A DNA stretch of 64,000 nt, from contig NZ_VISS01000016.1 in the NCBI RefSeq assembly GCF_007827555.1, forward strand, positions 19,665 through 83,664. The letters run 5' to 3'. Each line of letters begins with the position of its first letter. Within the stretch, counting starts at the first letter, position 1. The DNA is from Aeribacillus composti. GTDB lineage: Bacteria; Bacillota; Bacilli; Bacillales; Aeribacillaceae. The notes beneath the pieces are model-generated. The model was not told where the DNA came from and made no database searches. It saw nothing but the letters and a program-made list of their open reading frames with translations. The translations under genes and the position numbers were made by a program. This document shows, piece by piece, positions 26,355-35,246 of this stretch.

Positions 26355-27116
26355 GTGCGCCATGCAATTGTTACGGCAGGCTCAAGAGGTCTTGGAAGAA
26401 AGGTGACCGAATTATTTTTGGAAAAGGGGTACAGCGTGACGGTCAGTTATCACAATAATCAAACAGGAGTTGAACAACTGCAGGAAAAATATGCTTCTAT
26501 GCGCGACCGTTTGCTGTTTATACGATGTGATGTGACGAAAAAGGAAGATTTAATTCGGCTGATTGATCAAACTTATCAGTGCTTTGGCCGTATTGACTGT
26601 TTAGTTAATAATGCGGGTCCGTATATATTTGAGAGGAAAAAGCTTGCTGATTATTCTGATCAGGAATGGTATGAAATGATTGAAGGAAATTTAAGCTCGG
26701 TGTTTCATTTAGTGAAACGAACAATCCCGATTATGAGGAAACAAAAGTATGGCCGAATCATTACCTACGGCTTCCAAGGTGCCGGGGATGCTTCAGGCTG
26801 GCTTCACCGCTCGGCGTTCAGCGCGGCTAAGACCGGACTAGTCTCTTTGACAAAAACGATTGCTATTGAAGAGGCGGAAAACGGCATCACAGCAAATATG
26901 GTTTGTCCAGGAAACATTACGGCGGAAATGAAAGAGGCGACCATTGAAGAAGCTAGAAAACATATTGACGTGAACACGCCGATTGGAAGATCAGGTACAG
27001 GGGAAGATATCGCAAGAATTATAACCTTTTTGTGCGATGAACAGTCAGATTTTATTACAGGCGCCATAATTGAAGCGACGGGAGCCGCTAATGTCATTCA
27101 TCGATTTCATCAATAA
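26355..27116 (+). CDS. ytkK: Short-chain dehydrogenase/reductase-like protein lacking the catalytic Tyr (YtkK type)
   Basis: A 253-residue Rossmann-fold protein with the cofactor motif TAGSRGLGR (about 7-15), the Asp in CDVTKKED and NNAGPY. The active-site YxxxK is changed to FxxxK (Phe155, Lys159 in SAFSAAKTG), and the position 13 residues before it, usually Ser, is Gly. It may therefore bind nucleotide without ordinary reductase chemistry. The start GTG 26355 follows GGAGG at 10 nt. It lies beside the ytkL-like gene, as ytkK does in B. subtilis; whether that protein shares the substitution needs an alignment. Confidence 0.75.
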   Translation: MRHAIVTAGSRGLGRKVTELFLEKGYSVTVSYHNNQTGVEQLQEKYASMRDRLLFIRCDVTKKEDLIRLIDQTYQCFGRIDCLVNNAGPYIFERKKLADYSDQEWYEMIEGNLSSVFHLVKRTIPIMRKQKYGRIITYGFQGAGDASGWLHRSAFSAAKTGLVSLTKTIAIEEAENGITANMVCPGNITAEMKEATIEEARKHIDVNTPIGRSGTGEDIARIITFLCDEQSDFITGAIIEATGAANVIHRFHQ

Positions 27117-27185
27117 CGATAAAACGTTTTCAAAAGCATAAGTTTCCAGTAAAATGAAAGTAGATTCAAAAAGGAGGGGTTTTTT

Positions 27186-27866
27186 ATGAAGGTTTCCTTT
27201 CACGGTCATTCCATCGTTCAAATTGAAACAAATGGGAAAAACATTATCATTGATCCGTTCATTAATGGGAACGGGCAAACCGATTTGAAGGTAGAAGATG
27301 TGAAAGCAGATGTCATTTTGTTGACACACGGCCATAATGATCATGTAGGGGATACGGTTGAGATTGCAAAAAGAAATGATTCGTTAGTCGTGGCGATTGC
27401 AGAGCTGGCTACATACTTGAGCTGGAAAGGGATTAAAACCCATGGAATGAGCATCGGGGGAGCATATGAGTTTGAGTTTGGAAAAGTAAAGCTGACTCAG
27501 GCTTTCCATGGCTCCAGCTATACGGAAGATAACCAAAACATTGTGTATACTGGCATGCCAGCAGGAATTTTGTTGACAACTGAGGACAAAACGATTTATC
27601 ATGCAGGCGATACAGCATTGTTTTCTGATATGAAATTAATTGGAGAACGCAATGAAATTGATTTAGCCTTTTTGCCGATTGGCGATAATTATACAATGGG
27701 GCCGGAGGATGCTCTTACAGCAGCAGAATGGATTCGAGCTAAAAAAGTCGTGCCGATTCATTACAACACGTTCCCAGTGATCCAGCAAAACCCTGAAGAT
27801 TTTGTTTCCAAGCTTCCAGACGGTGTCGGTCTCCTATTGAAACCAGGAGAAACAATCGAACTGTGA
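27186..27866 (+). CDS. ytkL: Metal-dependent hydrolase, UPF0173 family (YtkL)
   Basis: A 226-residue metallo-beta-lactamase-fold protein. The metal motif HxHxDH reads [11 protein letters not shown] (about 47-57); HSI near the start, YHAGDTALF and VPIHYNTFP supply further ligands typical of UPF0173. ATG 27186 follows AAGGAGGGG. The substrate is unknown. A short gap (69 bp) separates it from the SDR-like gene; a terminator hairpin follows. Confidence 0.9.
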   Translation: MKVSFHGHSIVQIETNGKNIIIDPFINGNGQTDLKVEDVKADVILLTHGHNDHVGDTVEIAKRNDSLVVAIAELATYLSWKGIKTHGMSIGGAYEFEFGKVKLTQAFHGSSYTEDNQNIVYTGMPAGILLTTEDKTIYHAGDTALFSDMKLIGERNEIDLAFLPIGDNYTMGPEDALTAAEWIRAKKVVPIHYNTFPVIQQNPEDFVSKLPDGVGLLLKPGETIEL

Positions 27867-27874
27867 GATTGTTG

Positions 27875-27900
27875 ATGGACGGCTTTTAGCCGTTCATTTT
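27875..27900 (+). terminator. Terminator of ytkL
   Basis: ATGGACGGCT-TTT-AGCCGTTCAT (one G:T) followed by TTT. Confidence 0.65.
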
Positions 27901-28008
27901 ACGTATTATGAGTTCCAAGCATTTGTTTGTTAAACAGTAAATTTTAGGAAAAAATAAGTAAATGTTTGAAGAATTTGCCAATCGTGTAACTTAAAAGGAG
28001 GGAAGAAA

Positions 28009-29328
28009 TTGGCGACAAAGCATGAACAAATTTTGAACTATATTGAGTCTCTGCCCGTCGGAGATAAAATTTCTGTCAGACAAATTGCCAAAGTTATGAA
28101 TGTCAGTGAAGGAACTGCCTATCGTGCGATTAAAGATGCGGAAAATAAAGGCTTTGTCAGCACAATCGAAAGGGTCGGCACCATTCGAATTGAAAAAAAG
28201 AAAAAAGACAATATTGAAAAGCTGACATTTGCGGAGGTTGTCAATATTGTCGACGGACAAGTGTTAGGCGGCAGGGCCGGTCTTCATAAAACATTAAATA
28301 AATTCGTTATCGGCGCCATGAAATTGGAAGCGATGATGAGATATACAGGTGCTGGAAACTTGCTCATTGTCGGCAACAGGACAAAAGCTCAGCAGTCGGC
28401 TTTGGAAGCAGGTGCCGCCGTTTTAATAACCGGGGGATTTGACACAGATGATTATGTAAAAAAACTGGCGGATGAGCTCGAGCTCCCGATAATATCAACT
28501 AGCTACGATACTTTTACAGTGGCTACGATGATAAACAGAGCGATATATGACCAGCTGATCAAAAAGGAAATCGTGTTAGTGGAAGACATTTTGACCCCAT
28601 TAGAAAAAACTGTCACGTTAACCCCGAATGATCCGATTGAACGCTGGTTTGAATACAACCGGCAAACTGGACACGGACGATTCCCGGTCATTGATCAAGG
28701 TTTGAAGGTTGTTGGAATTGTCACGGCAAAGGATATTATGACGTCAGATCGAAAAACATCCATTGAAAAAGTGATGACAAAAAGCCCGATAACCGTTACA
28801 GGAAAAACATCTGTCGCTTCAGCTGCGCAAATAATGGTTTGGGAAGGAATTGAAGTATTGCCTGTTGTGGACGGAAACGGCCGCCTATCAGGTATGATTT
28901 CCAGACAGGACGTTTTAAAGGCTCTCCATTCAATTGAACGGCAGCCGCACACAGGTGAAAAAATTGATGACATCATCACGAGGCAGATGATCAATCTTTC
29001 TGATGAAGCAAAAGAATCAAACATTTTTAAATGTGAAGTAACACCGCAAATGACAAACCAGTTCGGTACCATTTCATACGGTGCCTTCACAACTCTAGTT
29101 ACAGAAGCGGCCAATTATCATTTGAGACAGAAAAAGAAAGGCGAGCTTGTCGTTGAGAATATGACGATTTATTTTTTGAAACCTGTTCAAATGGAAAGTA
29201 TGATTGAAATTCATCCGAAAATATTAGACGTGGGTCGAAAATTCGGGAAAATTGATGTGGAAGTATTCCACGAAAACACTTTAGTCGGCAAAGCTATGTT
29301 AATGGTGCAAATCATGGATCGTAATTAA
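28009..29328 (+). CDS. ytoI: CBS-domain protein YtoI (HTH-DRTGG-CBS-hotdog)
   Basis: A 439-residue multidomain protein. It has an N-terminal winged-helix region (about 1-60; KISVRQIAKVMNVSEGTAYR), a DRTGG domain (about 65-185), two CBS repeats (about 195-310; TAKDIM and SRQDVLKAL) and a C-terminal hotdog fold (about 330-435). The CBS pair suggests adenine-nucleotide sensing. Its cellular role is not settled. TTG 28009 follows AAGGAGGG. It is monocistronic, convergent with ytpI, as in B. subtilis. Confidence 0.88.
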   Translation: MATKHEQILNYIESLPVGDKISVRQIAKVMNVSEGTAYRAIKDAENKGFVSTIERVGTIRIEKKKKDNIEKLTFAEVVNIVDGQVLGGRAGLHKTLNKFVIGAMKLEAMMRYTGAGNLLIVGNRTKAQQSALEAGAAVLITGGFDTDDYVKKLADELELPIISTSYDTFTVATMINRAIYDQLIKKEIVLVEDILTPLEKTVTLTPNDPIERWFEYNRQTGHGRFPVIDQGLKVVGIVTAKDIMTSDRKTSIEKVMTKSPITVTGKTSVASAAQIMVWEGIEVLPVVDGNGRLSGMISRQDVLKALHSIERQPHTGEKIDDIITRQMINLSDEAKESNIFKCEVTPQMTNQFGTISYGAFTTLVTEAANYHLRQKKKGELVVENMTIYFLKPVQMESMIEIHPKILDVGRKFGKIDVEVFHENTLVGKAMLMVQIMDRN

Positions 29329-29360
29329 AAAAAGACTGTCTGAAAAATAAGGACAGTCTC
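29326..29360 (-). terminator. Terminator between ytoI and ytpI
   Basis: AGACTGTC / GACAGTCT stem. On the minus strand it ends in a T run, so it best serves ytpI and may also stop ytoI. Confidence 0.65.
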
Positions 29361-29375
29361 TCCCATATAATTTTC

Positions 29376-29675
29376 TTAGCGGGCATTTTCGCTTTCTTTG
29401 ATTGCCAAAGGCAAATAATATTTGTAAGCTTTATATCCTGCCCAAATGCTCAGACAACCTGTTATAATAAAAACAACACCGACGATGAGCGCAACAGTGG
29501 ATCGGTTTAAAAACATTTGGTTTAATCCGAAAAAGAAGACAAACAATCCTAGAGAAATGCTAGATTTAGATGAAATCCAGCTTCTTTCCATCGGACGTTT
29601 CGTGCGAAAATATTTGATTTTGTAAAAAACATAAAAAGATAAAGAAATGACCGTTAGGATAGCTAAAACAGGCAT
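29376..29675 (-). CDS. ytpI: YtpI-like small membrane protein
   Basis: A 99-residue protein with three hydrophobic segments (about 2-18, 42-60 and 66-85). The start is ATG 29675, with GGAGGTTGA upstream; a longer in-frame reading lacks a better site. Size, topology and place between ytoI and nrnA match B. subtilis YtpI, whose function is unknown. Confidence 0.8.
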   Translation of the reverse strand: MPVLAILTVISLSFYVFYKIKYFRTKRPMERSWISSKSSISLGLFVFFFGLNQMFLNRSTVALIVGVVFIITGCLSIWAGYKAYKYYLPLAIKESENAR

Positions 29676-29763
29676 GATGTCAACCTCCATCTAAGTATCG
29701 TATATCATTTTACCATTAGTAAATGATGAAATAAAACATTTATGATGATAAAGGAGAGCTGAA

Positions 29764-30702
29764 ATGAAACAACAGATTTTAAATGAAATAAAAGCATTCG
29801 ATACGATTATTATACATAGACATGTCCGGCCGGATCCTGATGCATACGGTTCTCAGTGCGGGCTTGCGGAATTGTTAAAAGAATCGTTTCCTGAAAAAAA
29901 CATATATGTAGTCGGCAACGATGAGCCTTCTTTAACGTTTTTATACAAAATGGATGAAATTCAAGATGACGTCTATCAAGAAGCGCTCGTCATCGTATGT
30001 GACACAGCTAACCAAGAACGAATTTGCGATCAAAGATATGATAAAGGGAAAAAATTGATCAAAATCGATCATCATCCAAATGAAGATCCTTATGGAGATA
30101 TAGTCTGGGTAGACACATCTGCCAGCTCTGTCAGCGAAATGATTTATGAATTTTATCTATTTGGCAAAGATCAAGGCTTAACGTTATCGAAAAAAGCAGC
30201 CAGTCTCATTTATGCCGGAATTGTTGGGGATACAGGAAGATTTTTGTTTTCAAATACGACGAAAAAAACGTTCCAATATGCAAGCGAGATTATAGACTAT
30301 GGGTTTTCATTTACGCAAATATACGACGAAATGTATAAAACGAAACTTAATGTGGCGAAGCTGAACGGTTACGTCCTGCAAAATTTTGTTTTGACTGATT
30401 CAGGGGCCGCTTATATAAAGCTTCCAAAAGAACTATTGGACGAATACCGCGTCACTCCTTCCGAAGCTTCACAGCTCGTCGGTGCTTTAGGAAATATTGA
30501 AGGGATCAAGGCGTGGGTGCTGTTTGTCGAGGAAAACAACGAAATTCGGGTCAGATTCCGCTCGAAGGGAATCGTGATCAATGAGCTTGCAAAACGCTTT
30601 AAAGGCGGAGGCCATCCGCTTGCGGCCGGAGCTACGATCGACAGCTGGGAAACTGCGGATCTAATCATTCAAGAGCTGGTCGCTTTATGTAAAGCATCTT
30701 AA
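29764..30702 (+). CDS. nrnA: NrnA (YtqI), nanoRNase and pAp phosphatase
   Basis: Degrades 2-5-nt RNA fragments and hydrolyses 3'-phosphoadenosine 5'-phosphate. The 312-residue protein shows DHH-family motifs: HRHVRPDPDAYGS near the start (about 18-30), VCDTAN, the DHH triad in IDHHPNED (about 100-107) and the C-terminal DHHA1 motif GGGHPLAAGA (about 280-289). ATG 29764 follows AAGGAGAG. It sits between ytpI and ytrIH, as in B. subtilis. Confidence 0.96.
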   Translation: MKQQILNEIKAFDTIIIHRHVRPDPDAYGSQCGLAELLKESFPEKNIYVVGNDEPSLTFLYKMDEIQDDVYQEALVIVCDTANQERICDQRYDKGKKLIKIDHHPNEDPYGDIVWVDTSASSVSEMIYEFYLFGKDQGLTLSKKAASLIYAGIVGDTGRFLFSNTTKKTFQYASEIIDYGFSFTQIYDEMYKTKLNVAKLNGYVLQNFVLTDSGAAYIKLPKELLDEYRVTPSEASQLVGALGNIEGIKAWVLFVEENNEIRVRFRSKGIVINELAKRFKGGGHPLAAGATIDSWETADLIIQELVALCKAS

Positions 30703-30723
30703 GGAGGGCGCTTTTTCCCTCCT
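30702..30723 (+). terminator. Hairpin after nrnA
   Basis: AGGAGGG / CCCTCCT stem directly at the nrnA stop. The T run is in the loop, not after the stem, so efficiency is doubtful. Confidence 0.45.
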
Positions 30724-30748
30724 CATAATAGGAGAAAAGTTGCCATTA

Positions 30749-31252
30749 TTATTTGCTCAATTTCAATTCTACTTCAACAATAATGGTCGGTGTAATGACA
30801 AGCTCCACGACAGTAGCGTTGTATTCTTTGTCATCTATTTTATATTTTCTATTTTCAATCGTTTTGGCAATTAAATGCCTTGTTTTCACAACACTGTCAA
30901 TATCTTTTGCAATTAAATCAGCTAAATCGTTTTTGATCGTATTTTCAATCGAATATTTCATTAATTCATCCAGCTTATATTTTTCCGCATTTTTAATTTC
31001 GATTTTGACATCCTGTACAGTCAATAATTCTAAGTTTCTCTTATTTAGCTCTTTGTAATCCCTCTGCCAAATTTGAATGTCATTTTTTAATTGTTCGATC
31101 GTTTCTTGCTGCGTTGAAATGATTTTTACTTGTTTTTCTTGGTAATAGCCAAAGGAATATAGAAAAAACCCCCAGCTAATAAGAGCTCCTACGGCAACTC
31201 CGGCAAAAAAACGCTGCCATGAAGGCTTTTTATAATAAGGCGGGATTCTCAT
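30749..31252 (-). CDS. ytrI: Sporulation protein YtrI
   Basis: A 167-residue membrane protein, the B. subtilis length. It has a basic N-terminus, one membrane segment (about 19-37), then a coiled-coil region (about 45-80) and a soluble C-terminal domain. Start ATG 31252 overlaps the ytrH stop by 4 nt (ATGA), with AGGAG upstream inside ytrH. ytrH and ytrI form a mother-cell (sigma-E) operon in B. subtilis needed for efficient sporulation; the role here is inferred from that. Confidence 0.88.
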   Translation of the reverse strand: MRIPPYYKKPSWQRFFAGVAVGALISWGFFLYSFGYYQEKQVKIISTQQETIEQLKNDIQIWQRDYKELNKRNLELLTVQDVKIEIKNAEKYKLDELMKYSIENTIKNDLADLIAKDIDSVVKTRHLIAKTIENRKYKIDDKEYNATVVELVITPTIIVEVELKLSK

Positions 31253-31587
31253 TGCGAAACATGCTCCTGTGTGAACCAAGAGATTAAGAGCCAGCCTGTT
31301 TGAGAACCACCCATGGCGGAAATGATTAACAAAATCTGTTTCACAATGTCCTTTGTCGCTCCTTCAAAAATCCCTCGTTCAAAGCTGTAAAACGCATCAA
31401 ACGTCCCTCCAATAGCTGCAACAAGAGCCCAAATTTTCAATTTGTTTGCCATTCTGAAAATGGAGGTGAGAGGAGCATCGCCTGTAATATATGCGCCAAT
31501 ACCGCCGATTAACGAGCCGCCGAAAATGACTCCTAACGCAATAAAATACACTTTAATAAAGGTTGCAATAAAAGTATCTGTTTCCAT
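31249..31587 (-). CDS. ytrH: Sporulation membrane protein YtrH
   Basis: A 112-residue membrane protein with glycine-rich hydrophobic segments (GVIFGGSLIGGIGAYI, about 21-36; WALVAAIGGTFDAFY; ILLIISAMGGSQTGWLL). The start ATG 31587 has GGATGGTGG upstream; a longer in-frame reading is less likely. It is the first gene of the ytrH-ytrI pair and is divergent from dnaE. Confidence 0.9.
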   Translation of the reverse strand: METDTFIATFIKVYFIALGVIFGGSLIGGIGAYITGDAPLTSIFRMANKLKIWALVAAIGGTFDAFYSFERGIFEGATKDIVKQILLIISAMGGSQTGWLLISWFTQEHVSQ

Positions 31588-31733
31588 TGAGCTTCCACCA
31601 TCCTTTCTTCCGTTCATTGGTGAAATATGATTATAATAAACTTGCTAAATAGCCGGTTTCAGCAAGCAGTGAAAAGGCTTGTTTTATTCTCTTTCTTTAT
31701 ATGTATATGGATGGGAAGATAAAAGTATGAAGT

Positions 31734-31763
31734 TTGTCTTTCATTGAAAACAATGACTATAAT
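31734..31763 (+). promoter_or_regulatory. Promoter of dnaE
   Basis: TTGTCT, 18 bp, TATAAT, about 38 bp before the start codon. Confidence 0.6.
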
Positions 31764-31800
31764 TGTTTTAAGAAATCATTGAAAAAAGGTGGGGTCTTCA

Positions 31801-34800
31801 TTGCCTTTTGTTCACCTACAAGTGAAGAGCGCCTATAGTTTGCTGACTAGTGCTGCGGGATTGGACAAGCTTGTCCGCTATGCGAAAAAAACTGGTCAAA
31901 CAGCTCTAGCCTTGACAGACCATCATGTCATGTATGGAGCGCTCTCTTTTTATAAAATTTGTAAAGAACACGGGATTAAACCGATTTTCGGTTTAACTGC
32001 TACCGTTATCATAAAAAACGAACCGTATCCTTTTGTTTTGCTTGCTAAAAATAACAGCGGATACCGCAATTTGCTTAAATTAAGCAGTTTGCTGCAAACA
32101 AAGTTTCCGAAAGGACTTCCGCTTTCTTTTTTTAAACAATACAGCAGGGATCTTTTTGTGATCACACCTGGCAGACAAGGCTTGATTGAGCAGCTGCTTA
32201 TAAACGGACAGATTGCAGAGGCAGGAAAAGCGGTGGAGTTTTTTCAAAGCATGCTCGATCCCAATTCTTTTTACATATCCTTACAAAATCACGGCTTGCC
32301 GGAAGAGCAGCAATTAAATGAAAAAATTGCGGAGCTGAGAGAAACGATCAAAGTTCCGATTGTCGCAACGAACGATGTTTTATATGTTGAAAAGGATGAT
32401 GCATTTGCACACCGCTGTTTGCTGGCGATTAAAGACGGAACGACTGTAGAAGAACAAGACGCAGCGTTTGCTTGCGAATATTATTTAAAATCCCCGGCGG
32501 AAATGATAAACAATTTCGCGAACTTTCCTGATTCCATTGAGAATACTGTTCGGATCGCCTCCGAATGCCATGTTGAAATAGAATTAGGCAAAACAAAATT
32601 GCCTAAATACCCCTTTTCTGGAGGATTGAGCAGCGATGATTTTCTTGAACAGCTGTGCTTTGAAGGATTAAGAAAAAAAGTAACATCCCCTTCGGACGAG
32701 TATGTCAAAAGGCTTTCGTATGAGCTGTCTGTTATAAAAAAAATGAATTTTAGCGATTATTTTTTAATCGTTTGGGATTTTATGAAATACGCGCATGAAA
32801 AAGGTATTGTAACCGGTCCAGGCCGCGGTTCAGCAGCCGGCTCTTTAGTGGCATATGTACTAGATATTACGAATGTAGATCCAATTCGCTATAATCTATT
32901 GTTTGAGCGTTTTTTAAATCCTGAACGTGTTTCTATGCCAGATATCGATATTGATTTTCCGGATACAAGACGGGATGAAATGATTGAATATGTTGCGCGA
33001 AAATACGGAAAAGGGCATGTGGCTCAAATCATCACTTTCGGTACTTTTGCGGCCAAAGCTGCTATTCGAGATGTGGCAAAAGCGCTTGGAGCTTCGAATA
33101 AAGAGGTGGATGTGCTCGCAAAGCACATACCTTCAAAGCTTGGAATTACTTTAAGAGAAGCATTTGAACAATCGGCAGCATTTCGAAACATCCTTCATTC
33201 AATGGAAAAAGGAAAGGAAATTTTTGAAACGGCTTTAAAGCTGGAAGGCTTGCCACGCCATGTATCGACGCATGCTGCGGGAGTGGTGCTAAGCGATTAT
33301 CCGCTGACTGAAGTCATTCCGATTCAAAATGGTCATCACAATATATATTTAACACAATATTCAATGGATTTTTTAGAAGAAATCGGGCTGTTGAAAATCG
33401 ATTTTTTAGGTCTGCGAAATTTAACGTTAATAGAAGATATCAAACGTTTAATTGAACGTTACGAGGGAACAAAGCTCTCTGTTCACTTTACAAATTATGA
33501 TGATGAAAAAACGTTTTCCCTTTTATCGGAAGGAAATACGACAGGTGTGTTCCAATTTGAGTCAGAAGGAATGAGGAAAGTTTTACAAAAGCTAAAACCT
33601 ACTAATTTGGAAGATTTGGTTGCGGTTAATGCTTTGTATCGTCCAGGACCGATGGAAAACATTCCTGTCTATATCGAACGGAAGCACGGCCGGATGCCGG
33701 TAGAATATTTGCATAAAGATTTGCAGCCTATTTTAGAAAAGACATACGGAGTCATTGTGTATCAAGAGCAAATAATGGAAATCGCAGCGAAAATGGCCGG
33801 TTTTTCGTTAGGGGAAGCAGACCTGTTGAGACGAGCCGTCGGCAAAAAAATTAAAACGATTTTGGATGAAAACAGAAATCGCTTTATTATAGGTTGTTTA
33901 AAAAAAGGATACGACGAAAAAACCGCGAATAAAGTATACGATCTCATTGTTAAATTTGCCAACTACGGTTTTAACCGCAGCCACGCTGTTGCCTACAGCA
34001 TGATTGCCTATCAGCTTGCTTATTTAAAAGCCCACTATCCTTTATATTTTATGGCTGCGTTAATGTCGAGCATCGGAGGAAATCAAGAAAAATTAGCGCA
34101 ATATGTTCGAGAAGCTTCAGAAATGGGAATTACAATCCTGCCGCCGTCCATTCATAAAAGCGGTTTTTCTTTTTTAGTGGAAAACGGATCTATCCGATTC
34201 GGACTTGCCTCGATTAAAAATGTTGGCATTGCCGCCATGAAAGAAATTGCAAAGGAAAGAAAAAAGAAGCCTTTTGAAGATTTGTTTGATTTTTGTATCA
34301 GGATGTCTTCAAAGGCAGTCAATCGCCGAACAATAGAAGCGCTCATTTTTTCTGGTGCGATGGATGATTTTGGGCAAGATCGGGCAACGTTGCTTGCTAG
34401 TATTGATGTTGCGCTCGAGCATGCAGAATTGTTCAAAATGGATGAAAAAGAGCAAATCGTTTTTCCGCTTGACGATCTTGCTGCGATTAAACCAAAGTAT
34501 GTGGAAGTGGAACCGTTCACCATTGAAGAAAAATTAAAATTCGAAAAGGAAACATTAGGATTTTATTTATCAAGCCATCCGATTCAGCCTTACGATTCGG
34601 TTTTGAAGCAGCTGGGGGCAGTTCGATTAATGGATTTATCGCAATGGATTGAAAAAAAAGTTCATGTGGGCGCGTATGTGACGAACGTAAAGGCAATTCG
34701 CACAAAAAGCGGCCAGGCGATGGCTTTTCTCAATATAAGCGATCAAAGCGGGGATGTAGAAGCGGTCTTGTTTCCTAATGAATACGCAAAGTTCAGCGGA

Positions 34801-35139
34801 AAAATAAAGAAAGGGAATGTATATTTGTTGACCGGAAAACCGGAAATTAGAAATGAACATGTTCAATATATAATTCAAGACGTAAAAGACATCTCGGAAT
34901 TTAAACGGCAGCGTGCTTTATTTTTAAAAATTGCAGATGAAGCATCAGAGAAACAAAAGCTTCTCGAAATAAAAAAAGTATTGCAGGATTATCCAGGCAG
35001 CATACCTGTATTTATTTACCATGAACGAAAAAAGAAAGCGGTCAAGCTTCCCGAAACATTTGGTGTACAACCGTCTGAACAATGTTTGAATCGATTGCGG
35101 GCATTGCTCGGAGAAAGGAATGTCGCCTTGAGAGAATAA
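31801..35139 (+). CDS. dnaE: DNA polymerase III alpha subunit, DnaE type
   Basis: In Firmicutes DnaE extends primers before handing over to PolC. The start is TTG 31801 (PFVHLQ...), with AAAGGTGGGG upstream; an earlier GTG lies inside that site. It gives 1112 residues. The N-terminal PHP domain (about 1-200) has ALTDHHVMYG. The polymerase core has GPGRGSAAGS (about 339-348) and the catalytic aspartates in PDIDIDFPD (about 379-387). An HhH region and a C-terminal OB domain (about 955-1040) follow. There is no exonuclease insertion, which separates it from PolC. Confidence 0.97.
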   Translation: MPFVHLQVKSAYSLLTSAAGLDKLVRYAKKTGQTALALTDHHVMYGALSFYKICKEHGIKPIFGLTATVIIKNEPYPFVLLAKNNSGYRNLLKLSSLLQTKFPKGLPLSFFKQYSRDLFVITPGRQGLIEQLLINGQIAEAGKAVEFFQSMLDPNSFYISLQNHGLPEEQQLNEKIAELRETIKVPIVATNDVLYVEKDDAFAHRCLLAIKDGTTVEEQDAAFACEYYLKSPAEMINNFANFPDSIENTVRIASECHVEIELGKTKLPKYPFSGGLSSDDFLEQLCFEGLRKKVTSPSDEYVKRLSYELSVIKKMNFSDYFLIVWDFMKYAHEKGIVTGPGRGSAAGSLVAYVLDITNVDPIRYNLLFERFLNPERVSMPDIDIDFPDTRRDEMIEYVARKYGKGHVAQIITFGTFAAKAAIRDVAKALGASNKEVDVLAKHIPSKLGITLREAFEQSAAFRNILHSMEKGKEIFETALKLEGLPRHVSTHAAGVVLSDYPLTEVIPIQNGHHNIYLTQYSMDFLEEIGLLKIDFLGLRNLTLIEDIKRLIERYEGTKLSVHFTNYDDEKTFSLLSEGNTTGVFQFESEGMRKVLQKLKPTNLEDLVAVNALYRPGPMENIPVYIERKHGRMPVEYLHKDLQPILEKTYGVIVYQEQIMEIAAKMAGFSLGEADLLRRAVGKKIKTILDENRNRFIIGCLKKGYDEKTANKVYDLIVKFANYGFNRSHAVAYSMIAYQLAYLKAHYPLYFMAALMSSIGGNQEKLAQYVREASEMGITILPPSIHKSGFSFLVENGSIRFGLASIKNVGIAAMKEIAKERKKKPFEDLFDFCIRMSSKAVNRRTIEALIFSGAMDDFGQDRATLLASIDVALEHAELFKMDEKEQIVFPLDDLAAIKPKYVEVEPFTIEEKLKFEKETLGFYLSSHPIQPYDSVLKQLGAVRLMDLSQWIEKKVHVGAYVTNVKAIRTKSGQAMAFLNISDQSGDVEAVLFPNEYAKFSGKIKKGNVYLLTGKPEIRNEHVQYIIQDVKDISEFKRQRALFLKIADEASEKQKLLEIKKVLQDYPGSIPVFIYHERKKKAVKLPETFGVQPSEQCLNRLRALLGERNVALRE

Positions 35140-35246
35140 ACATGTCTTTTTCTTTACAACGGATTGCATGTATAATATTTTAGAAATATCTAAAAAGTGG
35201 TCTTTCCATTTTGACGATTATCCATGTTGTTAAGGAGTGATAAAGG

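Noticed and set aside
31588..31700. Sigma-E promoter for ytrHI
   Set aside because: Expected from B. subtilis, but no acceptable -35/-10 pair at the right spacing was found by eye.
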